From positions 1 to 49,364 of the forward strand of contig NZ_AQUR01000070.1 of the NCBI RefSeq assembly GCF_000372525.1: a stretch of DNA of 49,364 bases, read 5' to 3'. Below the pieces are notes generated by a model. The model saw only the letters and a list, made by a program, of their open reading frames with translations, had not been told where the DNA came from and ran no database searches. Positions 26,677 to 35,906 of the stretch are shown piece after piece. Position 1 is the stretch's first letter. The number at the start of each line of letters is the position of its first letter. The translations under genes were made by a program, and so were the position numbers. Origin of the DNA: Cupriavidus neocaledonicus (lineage in GTDB: Bacteria; Pseudomonadota; Gammaproteobacteria; Burkholderiales; Burkholderiaceae).

Positions 26677-28337
26677 TGCCGGCCTGGCTCGACCCGCTCG
26701 CCCACTTCCATTTTTTGCGCCCGTGGTGGCTGCTGGGGCTGCTGCCGGCCGCGCTGCTGGTGTGGGCGGTGCGGCGCCGCGGCGACGTGCGGCGGCGCTG
26801 GCGCGAGACCATCGCGCCGCACCTGCTCGACGCGCTGATGCTCGGCGAACGCCGCCGCCTGGCGCTGCGCCCGGTGCACCTGACCGCGCTGCTGCTGGCG
26901 CTGGGCGCGGTGGCGCTGGCGGGCCCGAGCTGGCGCCAGGAGCGCCCGCCGTTCCTCGACGACAAGGCACCGCTGGCGATCGCCGTGGACCTGTCGCCGA
27001 GCATGGACGCGGTCGATGTCACGCCGACGCGGCTGGAGCGCGCCAAGCTCAAGATCAAGGCGCTCCTGGCGCGCCGCGACGGCGGCCGCACCGCCATCTA
27101 TGCCTATGCCGGCTCGACCCACCTGGTGCTGCCGCTGACCGACGACGCCAGCCTGCTGCAGACCTTTGCCGATGCGCTGCAGACACGCATCATGCCGGTG
27201 CCCGGGCGCGACATGGCGCAGGCGCTGCGCGTGATCGACGCCGACCTGAAGCGCGAGCCGGTGCCCGGCACCGTCCTGTTCCTGACCGACGGCGTCGACC
27301 CTGCCGCCGCGGCGGCGTTCCGCGCCCAGGCCGGCAGCGGCCGCAGCCAGCCGGTGGTGCTGGCGCTGGGCACCGCGCAAGGCGGGCCGCTGCGCGACGC
27401 CGCCGGCGGCTTGGTCGAGCAGGACGGCGCGCGCGTGTTTGCGCGGCTCGATGTGACAGCGCTGGAGCGCTTCGGCGATGACAGCGGCGTGCCGGTGGCG
27501 ACTTTCACGCCGGACAGCGACGACGACGTGGCCTGGGTGCAGCGCCACGTGCAGTCGCACCTCGAACAGATGCAGGCCGGCGACCGTACCCGCTGGAAGG
27601 ACGAGGGCTGGTGGCTGGTGCCGCCGCTCGCGCTGCTGGCGATGCTGTGGTTCCGCAAGGGCTGGACCGTGCGCTGGAGCGCCGGCCTGCTGCTGGCGCT
27701 GGCGCTTGCCGCGCCGCCCGAGGCGCGCGCGCAGTCATCCGCGCCAGCCACGCAATCGAGCGCGGTACGCCCATGGCGCTTTGCCGACCTGTGGCTGACG
27801 CACGACCAGCAAGGCCGGCGCGCCTTCGAGCAGGGGGATTTTGCGCGTGCCGCGACGCTGTTCGACGACCCGATGTGGCGCGGCATCGCCCAGTATCGCG
27901 CCGGCCAGTACGCGCAGGCGGTGCAGAGCTTTGCGCGGGTCGATTCCGCGCAGGCCGACTACAACCAGGGCAATGCGCTGGCGCGGCAGGGCCAGTACCG
28001 GCAGGCCGCCGCGCGCTACCGCCAGGCGCTGAAGCGACAGCCGCAGTGGCCAGAGGCAGCCGCCAACCTGGCGCTGATGGAAAAGCTGCTGGCGCAGCAG
28101 TTGCCGAAGGAAAAGCCGGATCCCGATGACGGCGAGGAGCCGCCCGACCTGCCGCCGGACCAGTTCAAGTATGACGCCGCGAAGCCGTCGGCACCGGGCG
28201 GCAAGTCGCTGCAGGTGGTGCTGACGCAGGACGCCGAGATGTGGATGCGCGCGATCCAGACCACGCCAACCGACCTGCTGCAGCGCAAGTTCGCGCTGCA
28301 GCACGGGCAGGTGGTGCCTGCACAGGGGGCGCGATGA
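26676..28337 (+). CDS. BatB/BatC-like VWA plus TPR membrane protein
   Basis: A 553-residue protein combining VWA and TPR modules. Two N-terminal helices precede the VWA domain with MIDAS DLSPS near residue 106 and LTDGVD near 207. Two further helices at about 310-350 are followed by a periplasmic TPR region (about 370-475; QGRRAFEQGDFARAATLF, QYRAGQYAQAVQSFARVD, NALARQGQYRQAAARYRQAL) and an acidic Pro/Glu-rich tail. In other organisms BatB and BatC are separate; the fused form is common in proteobacteria. Its start overlaps the BatA stop and its stop overlaps the BatD start (ATGA at 28334). Confidence 0.9.
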   Translation: MPAWLDPLAHFHFLRPWWLLGLLPAALLVWAVRRRGDVRRRWRETIAPHLLDALMLGERRRLALRPVHLTALLLALGAVALAGPSWRQERPPFLDDKAPLAIAVDLSPSMDAVDVTPTRLERAKLKIKALLARRDGGRTAIYAYAGSTHLVLPLTDDASLLQTFADALQTRIMPVPGRDMAQALRVIDADLKREPVPGTVLFLTDGVDPAAAAAFRAQAGSGRSQPVVLALGTAQGGPLRDAAGGLVEQDGARVFARLDVTALERFGDDSGVPVATFTPDSDDDVAWVQRHVQSHLEQMQAGDRTRWKDEGWWLVPPLALLAMLWFRKGWTVRWSAGLLLALALAAPPEARAQSSAPATQSSAVRPWRFADLWLTHDQQGRRAFEQGDFARAATLFDDPMWRGIAQYRAGQYAQAVQSFARVDSAQADYNQGNALARQGQYRQAAARYRQALKRQPQWPEAAANLALMEKLLAQQLPKEKPDPDDGEEPPDLPPDQFKYDAAKPSAPGGKSLQVVLTQDAEMWMRAIQTTPTDLLQRKFALQHGQVVPAQGAR

Positions 28338-29770
28338 GGCGCCGCGCCATCCCGCCTCGCCCGTGGCTGCGCCGCGCCGCGCCGCTGGTGCTGCCGCTGG
28401 TGCTGATGCTGGCGGCGTGGCTGTGGCCCGGGCTGGCGCGGGCTGCTGGCGCACCCGCCGGGCCCATCGTGCGTGTCGACGTGGGCGCGCGCCAGCCGGT
28501 GCTGGTGGGCCAGCAGGTCGGCATCGACATCACCATCCTCGCGCCCAACTATTTCCTGTCGGCACCGGAGTTCCCGCCGCTCGCGGTGCCGGGCGCGGTG
28601 GTCACCTTGCCCGATGCGCGCGCGGTGAATTCCACCGAGACCATCGACGGCGTGGCCTATGCGGGCATTCGCAAGACCTATGCCTTCACCGCCGAGCAGG
28701 AGGGCGAGTTCCGGCTGCCGGCCGCGACCCTCCGCGTGACCTACGCCGGCGACGACGGCGCGCCGCGCGAGGGCAGCGTCACCTTGCCCGTCACCACCAT
28801 CCGGGCCGGCACGGGAGGCACGAGCGCCGCGGCGGCGGGCGCCGCCTCCGGCCGGCGGCTGCTGCCGGTGGCGCGGCTGAGCGTGACGCAGACGCTGGAC
28901 CATGAGCCGGATCGCGGCGTGGTCCGTCTGCATGCGGGCGATGCGCTGGTGCGCACCGTCACCACCTTTGCGCCGCAGACCCAGGCGATGATGATCGTGC
29001 CGCCGCATGCCGGGTCGCCGCGCGGGGTGCGCATGTTCCGCGCGGATGCGCGGCTGTCCGACCGGGCCCGGGACCAGCCCCAGGACCAGGCTCAAGAGAC
29101 GCCGGGACCGGGCGGCACGCGCGTGGATACGCTGACCTATGTCTTCGAGCGGCCCGGCACGTATACGCTGCCCGCGGTCACGGTGGACTGGGTCGATCCC
29201 GCCACGGGGCGGCCGGCCAGTTCCGAAGCACCGGCGGTGAAGGTCGAGGTGGCCGCCGCGCGCGCCGCCGGGGCGCTGGCGCCGGGCGGGCCGTCGGCCG
29301 GCGCGCTGCCGGGCGAGCGCGGCCTGCCGTGGCGCGCGCTGCTGTGGGGCGCAGGGGCGCTGCTCGTCGCCGCCATGCTGGCGCTGCTGTGGCGGCGGCT
29401 GCGGCCGCGCCTGGCGCGCCTGCGACAACGCCGCGCCGAGCGCCGTCGCGCCCGCGCCGAGAGCGCCGACGCACGGCTGGCGGCGACGCTGCGGGCCTGC
29501 CGCGCGGGCGACGCGGCCGCCGCCAGCCAGGCGCTGGGCGCCTGGACCCGCGTCGCCCACGCCACCACGCCCGCGGCCTGGGCCGAAGCCGCCGGCGATG
29601 CCGCGCTGGCCGACGCCGTCACCGGCCTGCAGCGCCACCTCTACGGGGCGGCGCCGGTGCCGTCCGCCTGGGACGGCAACCCGCTCGCGCAGGCGCTGGG
29701 CCGCCACGCCAGGCCCGCGCCGCGGCGCCCGCGCCAGGCCGCGCCGGCGCTGCCACCGCTCAATCCCTGA
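28334..29770 (+). CDS. BatD-like exported membrane protein
   Basis: A 478-residue BatD/oxygen-tolerance-family protein. A signal sequence (LPLVLMLAAWLWPGLARA) precedes immunoglobulin-like beta domains, including the typical PVLVGQQVGIDITI and YAFTAEQEGEFRLPAATL strands. A membrane helix at about 335-355 is followed by a very basic Arg-rich cytoplasmic helix and an Ala-rich tail. It is the last gene of the MoxR module; the next gene begins 53 nt later without a visible terminator. Role: presumed periplasmic scaffold for the VWA proteins. Confidence 0.87.
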   Translation: MRRRAIPPRPWLRRAAPLVLPLVLMLAAWLWPGLARAAGAPAGPIVRVDVGARQPVLVGQQVGIDITILAPNYFLSAPEFPPLAVPGAVVTLPDARAVNSTETIDGVAYAGIRKTYAFTAEQEGEFRLPAATLRVTYAGDDGAPREGSVTLPVTTIRAGTGGTSAAAAGAASGRRLLPVARLSVTQTLDHEPDRGVVRLHAGDALVRTVTTFAPQTQAMMIVPPHAGSPRGVRMFRADARLSDRARDQPQDQAQETPGPGGTRVDTLTYVFERPGTYTLPAVTVDWVDPATGRPASSEAPAVKVEVAAARAAGALAPGGPSAGALPGERGLPWRALLWGAGALLVAAMLALLWRRLRPRLARLRQRRAERRRARAESADARLAATLRACRAGDAAAASQALGAWTRVAHATTPAAWAEAAGDAALADAVTGLQRHLYGAAPVPSAWDGNPLAQALGRHARPAPRRPRQAAPALPPLNP

Positions 29771-29823
29771 TCCCGCGGTTTCTACGAAGCTCCGCCAACC
29801 TCCACCCACCCAACCCGCGCCCC

Positions 29824-31521
29824 ATGACCTGTACCGTTGAGCTCTTTGCCGCCAACCCGTTGCTGGTGCTGTTCATCACCGTCGGACTCGGCTACTTCGT
29901 CGGCAAGGCGCGGGTCGGACCGATCCGGCTGGGGGGCGTGTGCGGCACGCTGATCGTCGCGCTGTTCATGGGACAGACCGGCTGCCAGATGCATGGCGAG
30001 CTGAAGGACCTGGCCTTTGCCCTGTTCATCTTCGCCATGGGCTATTCGGGCGGGCCACAGTTCTTTGCCAACCTGAACCGCTCGAGCCTGCGCTATATGG
30101 TGCTGCCGCTGGTGGAGGCGGTGGTGGTGCTGGCGATCGCGCTCGCCGCGGCGGCCTGGCTGGGCTTCGATCCGGGCACCGCCGCGGGGCTGGCCGCCGG
30201 CGCGGCGACCGAGTCGGCGGTGGTGGGCACCGCCGCCGAAGCGCTCAAGCACCTGGGCCTGGATGCCGCCACCGTGGGCCGCTACGAGGCCAATATCGCC
30301 ACCGCGTATACGCTGACCTACCTGGTCGGGCTGATCAGCATCGTGTTCTTCACCAGCCAGATCGCGCCGGCGCTGCTCGGCATCGACCTGCGCCAGGCCG
30401 CGCGCGCGGTCGCGGCGCGCATGGAGGCGGCCTCCGACGAGGACGTGGCCACCCAGCCGGCGCTGCCGCGGCTGATCGGGCGCGCCTACTCGGTGCACCA
30501 GGCCGCCGGCATGACGGTGAGCCAGCTGCAGCACCAGGTCGGCGGCCGGGCCTCGGTGGTCAAGGTGCTGCGCGGCGGGGCCAGCATCGAGCTGGGCGAA
30601 GACGACGCCGTGCAGGCCGGCGATATCCTGGCCATGGTCGGCATCCGCAGCAACCTGCTGCAGGCGGCCACGCTGATCGGCCCCGAAGTGCTGCTGCCCG
30701 AGGCGCACACCGAGGCCATCCAGCTGGTGGAAAAACGGGTGGTGGTGAACAAGCGCCGTGTCAACGGCAAGACCCTGGGCGAGCTGGCGCGCCTGGCCGG
30801 CGCGCGGCGGCTGCGCGAGGTCTGGGTGCTGGAAGTGCGGCGCTCGGGCCTGTCGCTGCCGATCACGCGCTCGACGCCGCTGCAGCTGGGCGACGTGATT
30901 ACCATGGTCGGGCTCGAGCCGTCGCTGTCCGAGGCCATCGCGGGCATCGGCGTGGAGGCCAGGGCCTCCGAAGTCACCGACCTGGTGTTCCTGTGCGTGG
31001 GCATCCTGGCCGGCCTGCTGGTCGGCACGCTGAGCGTGAGCCCGGGCGGCATGCATCTCTCGCTGGGCAGCGGCGGCGGGGCGCTGCTGAGCGGGCTGGT
31101 GTTCGGCTGGGCGCAGTCGCGCAAGCCGTCGCTCGGCACCTTTCCCGCGTCCGCGGTGCAGATCCTGAAGGACCTGGGGCTGGCGGTGTTCGTCGCCTGC
31201 GTCGGGCTGTCGGCCGGGCCGGATGCGATCGCGCTGATCCGCGAGCACGGCGCGGTGCTGCCGCTGATCGGGCTGGCGGTGTCGCTGGTCCCGGCGTGCC
31301 TGTCGCTGTGGATCGGGCACAAGCTGCTGCGCATCGAGGGCCCGCTGCTGGTCGGCGCGATTGCCGGGCAGCATGTCAGCACCCCGGCGATCAGCGCCAT
31401 CCTGGCCGCCAGCCAGAGTTCGGTGCCGCTGCTGGGCTACACCATCACCTATGCCATCGCCAACGTGCTGCTGCCGGTGCTGGGTCCGATCATCATCTCG
31501 CTGGCCTACCGCTTCACCTGA
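29824..31521 (+). CDS. AspT/YidE-type membrane exchanger with two TrkA-C domains
   Basis: A 565-residue member of the aspartate:alanine exchanger family. Two hydrophobic bundles (about 5-190 and 380-565) flank two regulatory TrkA-C domains (about 215-295 and 300-370). The duplicated family motif is seen as GAATESAVVGTAAEAL in the first half and GAIAGQHVSTPAISAI in the second. Family members exchange dicarboxylic amino acids or are uncharacterised (YidE); substrate here is unknown. No ribosome binding site is evident ahead of ATG 29824. It may be transcribed from the upstream MoxR operon. Confidence 0.87.
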   Translation: MTCTVELFAANPLLVLFITVGLGYFVGKARVGPIRLGGVCGTLIVALFMGQTGCQMHGELKDLAFALFIFAMGYSGGPQFFANLNRSSLRYMVLPLVEAVVVLAIALAAAAWLGFDPGTAAGLAAGAATESAVVGTAAEALKHLGLDAATVGRYEANIATAYTLTYLVGLISIVFFTSQIAPALLGIDLRQAARAVAARMEAASDEDVATQPALPRLIGRAYSVHQAAGMTVSQLQHQVGGRASVVKVLRGGASIELGEDDAVQAGDILAMVGIRSNLLQAATLIGPEVLLPEAHTEAIQLVEKRVVVNKRRVNGKTLGELARLAGARRLREVWVLEVRRSGLSLPITRSTPLQLGDVITMVGLEPSLSEAIAGIGVEARASEVTDLVFLCVGILAGLLVGTLSVSPGGMHLSLGSGGGALLSGLVFGWAQSRKPSLGTFPASAVQILKDLGLAVFVACVGLSAGPDAIALIREHGAVLPLIGLAVSLVPACLSLWIGHKLLRIEGPLLVGAIAGQHVSTPAISAILAASQSSVPLLGYTITYAIANVLLPVLGPIIISLAYRFT

Positions 31522-31548
31522 GCACCGGGTGCCTGACGGATCATTTCT

Positions 31549-31577
31549 TTGCCGTTCGCGCCGCGCCGTCCTACAAC
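31549..31577 (+). promoter_or_regulatory. Candidate sigma-70 promoter of the glutamine amidotransferase gene
   Basis: TTGCCG at 31549-31554 and TACAAC at 31572-31577 are separated by exactly 17 nt. Each hexamer matches consensus in four positions. Transcription would begin near 31584, about 50 nt ahead of ATG 31634. Confidence 0.45.
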
Positions 31578-31633
31578 TGGAGTGTGGGGCGGAGGGCACC
31601 GCGCCGCACCCGCACAGGACAAGGAGGAGCACT

Positions 31634-32512
31634 ATGTGCCGCTGGCTGGCTTATTCGGGCAAATCCGTTGCATTGGAAACGGTGCTGTTCCAGCCGGAAC
31701 ACTCGCTGATCGACCAGAGCCTGAATTCCCGGCTCGGCCATACCACCACCAACGGCGACGGCTTCGGCGTGGGCTGGTACGGGCGCCATGCCGAGGTGCC
31801 GTTCCGCTATCGCTGCCTGCACCCGGCGTGGAGCGACACCAACCTGCGCGAGACCGCCCGCGCGGTGCGCGCGCCGATGTTCGTCGCGCACGTGCGCGCC
31901 GCCACCGGCACGCCGACGCAGGAAACCAACTGCCATCCGTTCCGCTTCGGCCGCTGGCTGTTCGTCCACAACGGCCTGATCCGCGACTATCCGCTGGTGC
32001 GGCGCGACCTGATGATGGCGGTGGCGCCGCATCTGTTCCGCTGGATCGAGGGCTCGACCGATTCCGAGGTGATGTTCTTCCTGGCGCTGACCTTCGGCCT
32101 GGAGCGCGACCCGGTCGGCGCGCTGGAGCAGATGGCCGGGCTGATCGAGGACGTCGGCCGGCGCCACGACGTGCAGTTTCCCCTCAACATGACGGTGTGC
32201 GTGACCGACGGCCGGCAGATCGTGGCGGTGCGCTATTCGAGCGAGACCAACTCGCGTTCGCTGTTCCACAGCACCTCGTTCCGGCAGCTGCGCGAACTCT
32301 ATCCGGACGACCCGCGCATCGCCGCCGCCGGCGACGATGCCTTCCTGGTGCTGTCGGAGCCGCTGATCGACGTGCAGGGCGTGTGGGAGGAAATTCCCGA
32401 AGGCACCATCCTGGTGGCGCGCGGCGGCGAGATCGACCGCCACCGCTTCGTGCCGCGGCTGCCGAGCGAGCCGGCATTGCACGCGGCCCAGGGCGACGCG
32501 GCCGCGGGCTGA
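31634..32512 (+). CDS. Class II glutamine amidotransferase (YafJ/EgtC-like)
   Basis: A 292-residue Ntn-hydrolase amidotransferase. The nucleophile is Cys2, exposed after removal of Met1 (MCRWLAYSG), and the glutaminase signature regions NGDGFGVGWY, FVAHVRAATG and NCHPFRFGRWLFVHNG are all present. There is no synthase domain, so it is a stand-alone amidohydrolase as in YafJ or EgtC; the partner or substrate is unknown. A near-perfect ribosome binding site (AAGGAGGAG, 31621-31629) precedes the ATG, suggesting high translation. It is the last gene on the plus strand before a convergent gene. Confidence 0.92.
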   Translation: MCRWLAYSGKSVALETVLFQPEHSLIDQSLNSRLGHTTTNGDGFGVGWYGRHAEVPFRYRCLHPAWSDTNLRETARAVRAPMFVAHVRAATGTPTQETNCHPFRFGRWLFVHNGLIRDYPLVRRDLMMAVAPHLFRWIEGSTDSEVMFFLALTFGLERDPVGALEQMAGLIEDVGRRHDVQFPLNMTVCVTDGRQIVAVRYSSETNSRSLFHSTSFRQLRELYPDDPRIAAAGDDAFLVLSEPLIDVQGVWEEIPEGTILVARGGEIDRHRFVPRLPSEPALHAAQGDAAAG

Positions 32513-32522
32513 CGCCGCGCGT

Positions 32523-32588
32523 TCATCGGCACCGCGCGGCACGCGCTCATCGGCACCGCGCGGCACCGCGCACTCATCGGCACCACGC
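32523..32588 (+). repeat. Short direct repeats after the amidotransferase gene
   Basis: TCATCGGCACCGCGCGGCAC begins at 32523 and again at 32547; a shortened third copy (TCATCGGCACC) begins at 32574. Spacings are 24 and 27 nt. They fill the 81-nt gap between two convergent stop codons (32512 and 32594). No hairpin with T tract is seen. Confidence 0.85.
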
Positions 32589-32593
32589 AAGCC

Positions 32594-35023
32594 TCAGGGG
32601 CACGCCAGCGCGGCGGCGGCATACAGCAGCAGCGCCACCAGCACCACCAGGGTAAAGCCGGCGTGGATCGCCAGCAGCGTGGCCAGCACCGCCGCCACCA
32701 CCGAGGCGCAGGCGTTGATGCCCCAGGCCCATGGCACCAGCTTGTCGTCGCGCGCGGCGAGCGCGGACAGCGCCAGCGGGAACGGCATCCCCATCAGGAA
32801 GGCCAGCGGCGCGATCAGCGCCACCGCAATGGCGACCCGGGCGGGATCCGGCCAGGCAATCAGCAGCGGGAACACCTGGGGCAGCGCTGCCAGGTAGAGC
32901 AGCGATACGGCACACACACCGGCGATCGCCAGCGCCACCTGGCGCCGGCCGCGCCCGGGGCCGGCGCGCGCGGGCAGGCGCGGGGCAAAGCGGCTGCCCA
33001 GCCCGGCAAAGCACAGGAACGCGCACAGCACCACCGCCACGGCATAGAGCGGGTGGCTCAGGAACAGGATGAATTTCTGGATAAAGGCGATCTCGACGAA
33101 CATGAAGCCAAGGCCGACCGCGACGAAGTAGAAGCCGGTGCGCGCCGCCGGCACCAGCGGCACCGCCGCGCGCCGCCGCAGCACGCGCAGCGGCACGCCG
33201 ATCAGCAGCAGCGCCGCGGCCGTGGCCTGCAGCAGCGTCGCCACCAGCACCGGATAGCCCCAGTCCAGCAAGGGCAGCCCGCCCTGCGCCTTCAGCGCGA
33301 TCAGCTCCGGCAGCGTGCGCCACTTGAAGAAGTGGAAGAAGTAGGGCCGGTCGTCGGTGGCGGGCCGCACGTCGAACTTGTAGCGCGCCAGGAAAAGCTC
33401 GCGCTCGGGGCCGAGCAGCGCCTGCGCGGCGGCGAAGAAGTCCGGCTGGTCGAGCACGTTGTAGCGGTTGGCCGCGCCGGGCCGGATGCCGGGATGGTAT
33501 TCGACGTCGAACGAGCGCGCGCGGCTGAACTCGAGCAGCGCGCCGATTTCCGCGGGCTGGAAGTCGCCGTGCTTGACCACCAGCGTCGCCGTCTTCCAGC
33601 CGCGCACCAGCACCAGCCGGCGCGACGGATCGGGCACGCCCGCGCGCGCCATCGCCGCCACGGCGGTGGCGAACAGCTTGGGGATGTCGCGCGGCGGCAG
33701 CGAGACCCAGCGCGTGATCGCCAGCAGGCCGCCGGGCCGCAGGTGGCGCAGGTAGGCCTCGAACGCTTCCACGGTATAGAGGTAGCTTTCGGAGAGCGCA
33801 TACAGGCCCGCCGACGAGGTGCTGAAGGAATCCAGCAGCGCCACCTGGATCAGGTCGTAGCGCTGCCGGCTGGCCGCCAGGAAGCCGCGCGCCTCGCCCA
33901 CATGCACCTGCACGCCCGCCGCGCTGTACGGCTTGCCCGAGAACGCGCCGAAGCGCTCCTGCACCAGCCCGATCACCTGCGGGTTCAGCTCGACGGCGTC
34001 GACCGCGCTGGCGCCGTGGTAGAGCGCCTGCAGCACGTCGGCGCCGGCACCGCTGCCCAGCACCAGCACGCGCGGCGCCCGCAGCAGGTGATACGGCAGC
34101 GCCGAAGTCAGGTCGCCCAGGTAGGCCAGCGGCTCGCGCCGGCCGTCATGGCGATTGAGCGCGCTCAGGCCGTCGCCGTCGGTAAACACGGCGAGCTGCG
34201 GCGGCGGTTCCGCGGTGGCATTCAGGCTGAGGCCGGGCGCATGGCGCAGCGGGATCGACGGACTCTCGACCACCGTGATCAGCCCCAGCGGACTCGAGCG
34301 CTGCGCTACCACGCGCGCGTCGCCGATGCGCAGCAGCTGGCTCAATTCCTTGTACTCCGAGGGCCGCAACGCCAGCCAGCTGCCCGGGATGGCCGCCGGT
34401 ACGGCCGCCGCCGCCAGCAGCAGCGCCGGCAGCCAGGGACGATGCCAGCGGCATTCCATGCACGCCAGCGCCGCGGCCGCCATGCCGGCCATGCCGACCA
34501 GGCGCAGGGCGTCGACGGGGGTCAGCAGGAACAGCGCGGCGATGATGCCGAGGCAGCCCAGCCCGGCACCGAGGATATCGAAGCTGTAGAGACGGGGCAC
34601 CTGCGCGGGGAAGCAGGCGAAACTCAGGCATACACTGGTGGCCGCGCACAGGAACGGCACGAACAGCAGCAGGTAGATCCCCAGCAGGCGCAGCGGCTGC
34701 GAGGGCTCCCACAGGATCTCCAGCGGGTTGAACCCGACCCGCTGCGCAAGCCCGAAACAGGCCAGCGCACCGAGGCCGAACAGCAGCGCGCCGCCGGCAA
34801 AGACCGGCACGAAATGCCTGGCCAGCGCCGGCCGCGCCAGGGCCACCAGTGCCCCCGCGGCGCCGTAGCCCAGCAGCGCCACGCTGATCATCATGTAGGC
34901 GAAGTGATGCCACAGGATGATGGAAAGCAGCCGCATCAGCAGGATTTCATAGCCGAGCGCGGCGCCGGAGAGCAAGGCCAGGGCAAACAGCGGCGGGCGT
35001 GGTATCGCGTTCAGCGGGTTCAT
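32594..35023 (-). CDS. Second membrane/spermidine-synthase-like fusion protein
   Basis: An 809-residue protein with a different order from the 880-residue fusion at 20443: about six membrane helices (1-235), a SAM-fold synthase-like domain (about 280-570) and a second membrane block (about 590-805). Motif I is VLVLGSGAGADVL near 315-327. The segment where spermidine synthases have the catalytic Asp reads YDLIQVALLDSFSTSSAGLY, again not the canonical DxxDP form. Polyamine synthesis is therefore uncertain. The exported isoaspartyl methyltransferase lies 30 nt upstream on the same strand, and both probably form one transcript. Confidence 0.8.
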   Translation of the reverse strand: MNPLNAIPRPPLFALALLSGAALGYEILLMRLLSIILWHHFAYMMISVALLGYGAAGALVALARPALARHFVPVFAGGALLFGLGALACFGLAQRVGFNPLEILWEPSQPLRLLGIYLLLFVPFLCAATSVCLSFACFPAQVPRLYSFDILGAGLGCLGIIAALFLLTPVDALRLVGMAGMAAAALACMECRWHRPWLPALLLAAAAVPAAIPGSWLALRPSEYKELSQLLRIGDARVVAQRSSPLGLITVVESPSIPLRHAPGLSLNATAEPPPQLAVFTDGDGLSALNRHDGRREPLAYLGDLTSALPYHLLRAPRVLVLGSGAGADVLQALYHGASAVDAVELNPQVIGLVQERFGAFSGKPYSAAGVQVHVGEARGFLAASRQRYDLIQVALLDSFSTSSAGLYALSESYLYTVEAFEAYLRHLRPGGLLAITRWVSLPPRDIPKLFATAVAAMARAGVPDPSRRLVLVRGWKTATLVVKHGDFQPAEIGALLEFSRARSFDVEYHPGIRPGAANRYNVLDQPDFFAAAQALLGPERELFLARYKFDVRPATDDRPYFFHFFKWRTLPELIALKAQGGLPLLDWGYPVLVATLLQATAAALLLIGVPLRVLRRRAAVPLVPAARTGFYFVAVGLGFMFVEIAFIQKFILFLSHPLYAVAVVLCAFLCFAGLGSRFAPRLPARAGPGRGRRQVALAIAGVCAVSLLYLAALPQVFPLLIAWPDPARVAIAVALIAPLAFLMGMPFPLALSALAARDDKLVPWAWGINACASVVAAVLATLLAIHAGFTLVVLVALLLYAAAALACP

Positions 35024-35053
35024 CGCGTAAGGTGTCCCGCCGGGTGCCGCGCC

Positions 35054-35806
35054 TCAGTGCTTGCCGACCAGCGGCACGAAGCGCACCGGCAGGATCTGCC
35101 GGGTGCTGACGCTGCCGTCCGGGGACTTTTCCACCAGCAGCAGGTACTGCGTCAGGAACTGCGCGCCCACCGGGATCACCATGCGCCCGCCCGGTTTCAG
35201 CTGCCGGATCAGCGGCGGCGGCACGTGGCTGGCCGCCGCGGTGACGACGATGGCGTCATAGGGGGCATGCTCGTCCCAGCCGTAATAGCCGTCGCCCACC
35301 TTGCACGCCACCTGCCGGTAGGCCAGCCGCTGCAGGCGGTCGCAGGCCTGGCGCCCGAGCGGCTCGATGATCTCGATGGTGTAGACCGCACGCGCCAGCT
35401 GGCTCAGTACCGCGGCCTGGTAGCCCGAGCCGGTGCCGATCTCGAGCACGCTGTCGCCCGGCTGCACCCGCAGCAGGTCGGTCATCAGCGCCACGATATA
35501 CGGCTGCGAAATGGTCTGGCCATGGCCGATCGGCAGCGGCCGGTTCTCGTAGGCGTGCGGCTTCTGCGGGTCCGGCACGAATTCATGGCGCGGCACCTGG
35601 CGCATCACCGACAGGACGCCCGGCGCGATGCCGTGGCTGCGGTTCGGGACGCCGGCGCCCGCGTCGATGGCCGCGATCTCGCTGACCATCTCCGTGCGCT
35701 GCTTCAGCCGGGCATCGTCGGCCGCGCGGCACAGGCCGACCGAGGCCATGGCCGCCATGGCAACGGCGAGCAAAGCGAAGCAGGGATGGCGGGTGGACGG
35801 CTGCAC
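35054..35806 (-). CDS. pcm: Protein-L-isoaspartate O-methyltransferase with signal peptide
   Basis: A 250-residue PIMT that would methylate isoaspartyl residues using S-adenosylmethionine. SAM motif I is EIGTGSGYQAAVL, and the PIMT-specific PIGHGQTISQPYIVALM region is intact. Unlike cytosolic PIMTs it begins with a Sec-type signal (CFALLAVAMAAMASVGLCRA), so the enzyme is predicted to be exported or membrane-tethered. The start is GTG 35806. About 205-225 residues is usual for the family; the extra length is the signal and a short linker. SAM is not known to be available in the periplasm, so the functional meaning is open. Confidence 0.88.
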   Translation of the reverse strand: MQPSTRHPCFALLAVAMAAMASVGLCRAADDARLKQRTEMVSEIAAIDAGAGVPNRSHGIAPGVLSVMRQVPRHEFVPDPQKPHAYENRPLPIGHGQTISQPYIVALMTDLLRVQPGDSVLEIGTGSGYQAAVLSQLARAVYTIEIIEPLGRQACDRLQRLAYRQVACKVGDGYYGWDEHAPYDAIVVTAAASHVPPPLIRQLKPGGRMVIPVGAQFLTQYLLLVEKSPDGSVSTRQILPVRFVPLVGKH

Positions 35807-35906
35807 GACGGGACCCCAGGAAGCCTACCGTCATCGTAGGTCATCGGCTCCGCCGGCGCCCGCAAGTGGCAAACAAGGCGCATGCCGCTGCCCGGGCCCG
35901 GCAAGG

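Noticed and set aside
32663..35839. A 1058-residue plus-strand open frame
   Set aside because: Antisense to the second fusion protein and PIMT, both of which have clear motifs. The composition (His/Arg/Gln/Asp-rich) is that of a shadow frame.
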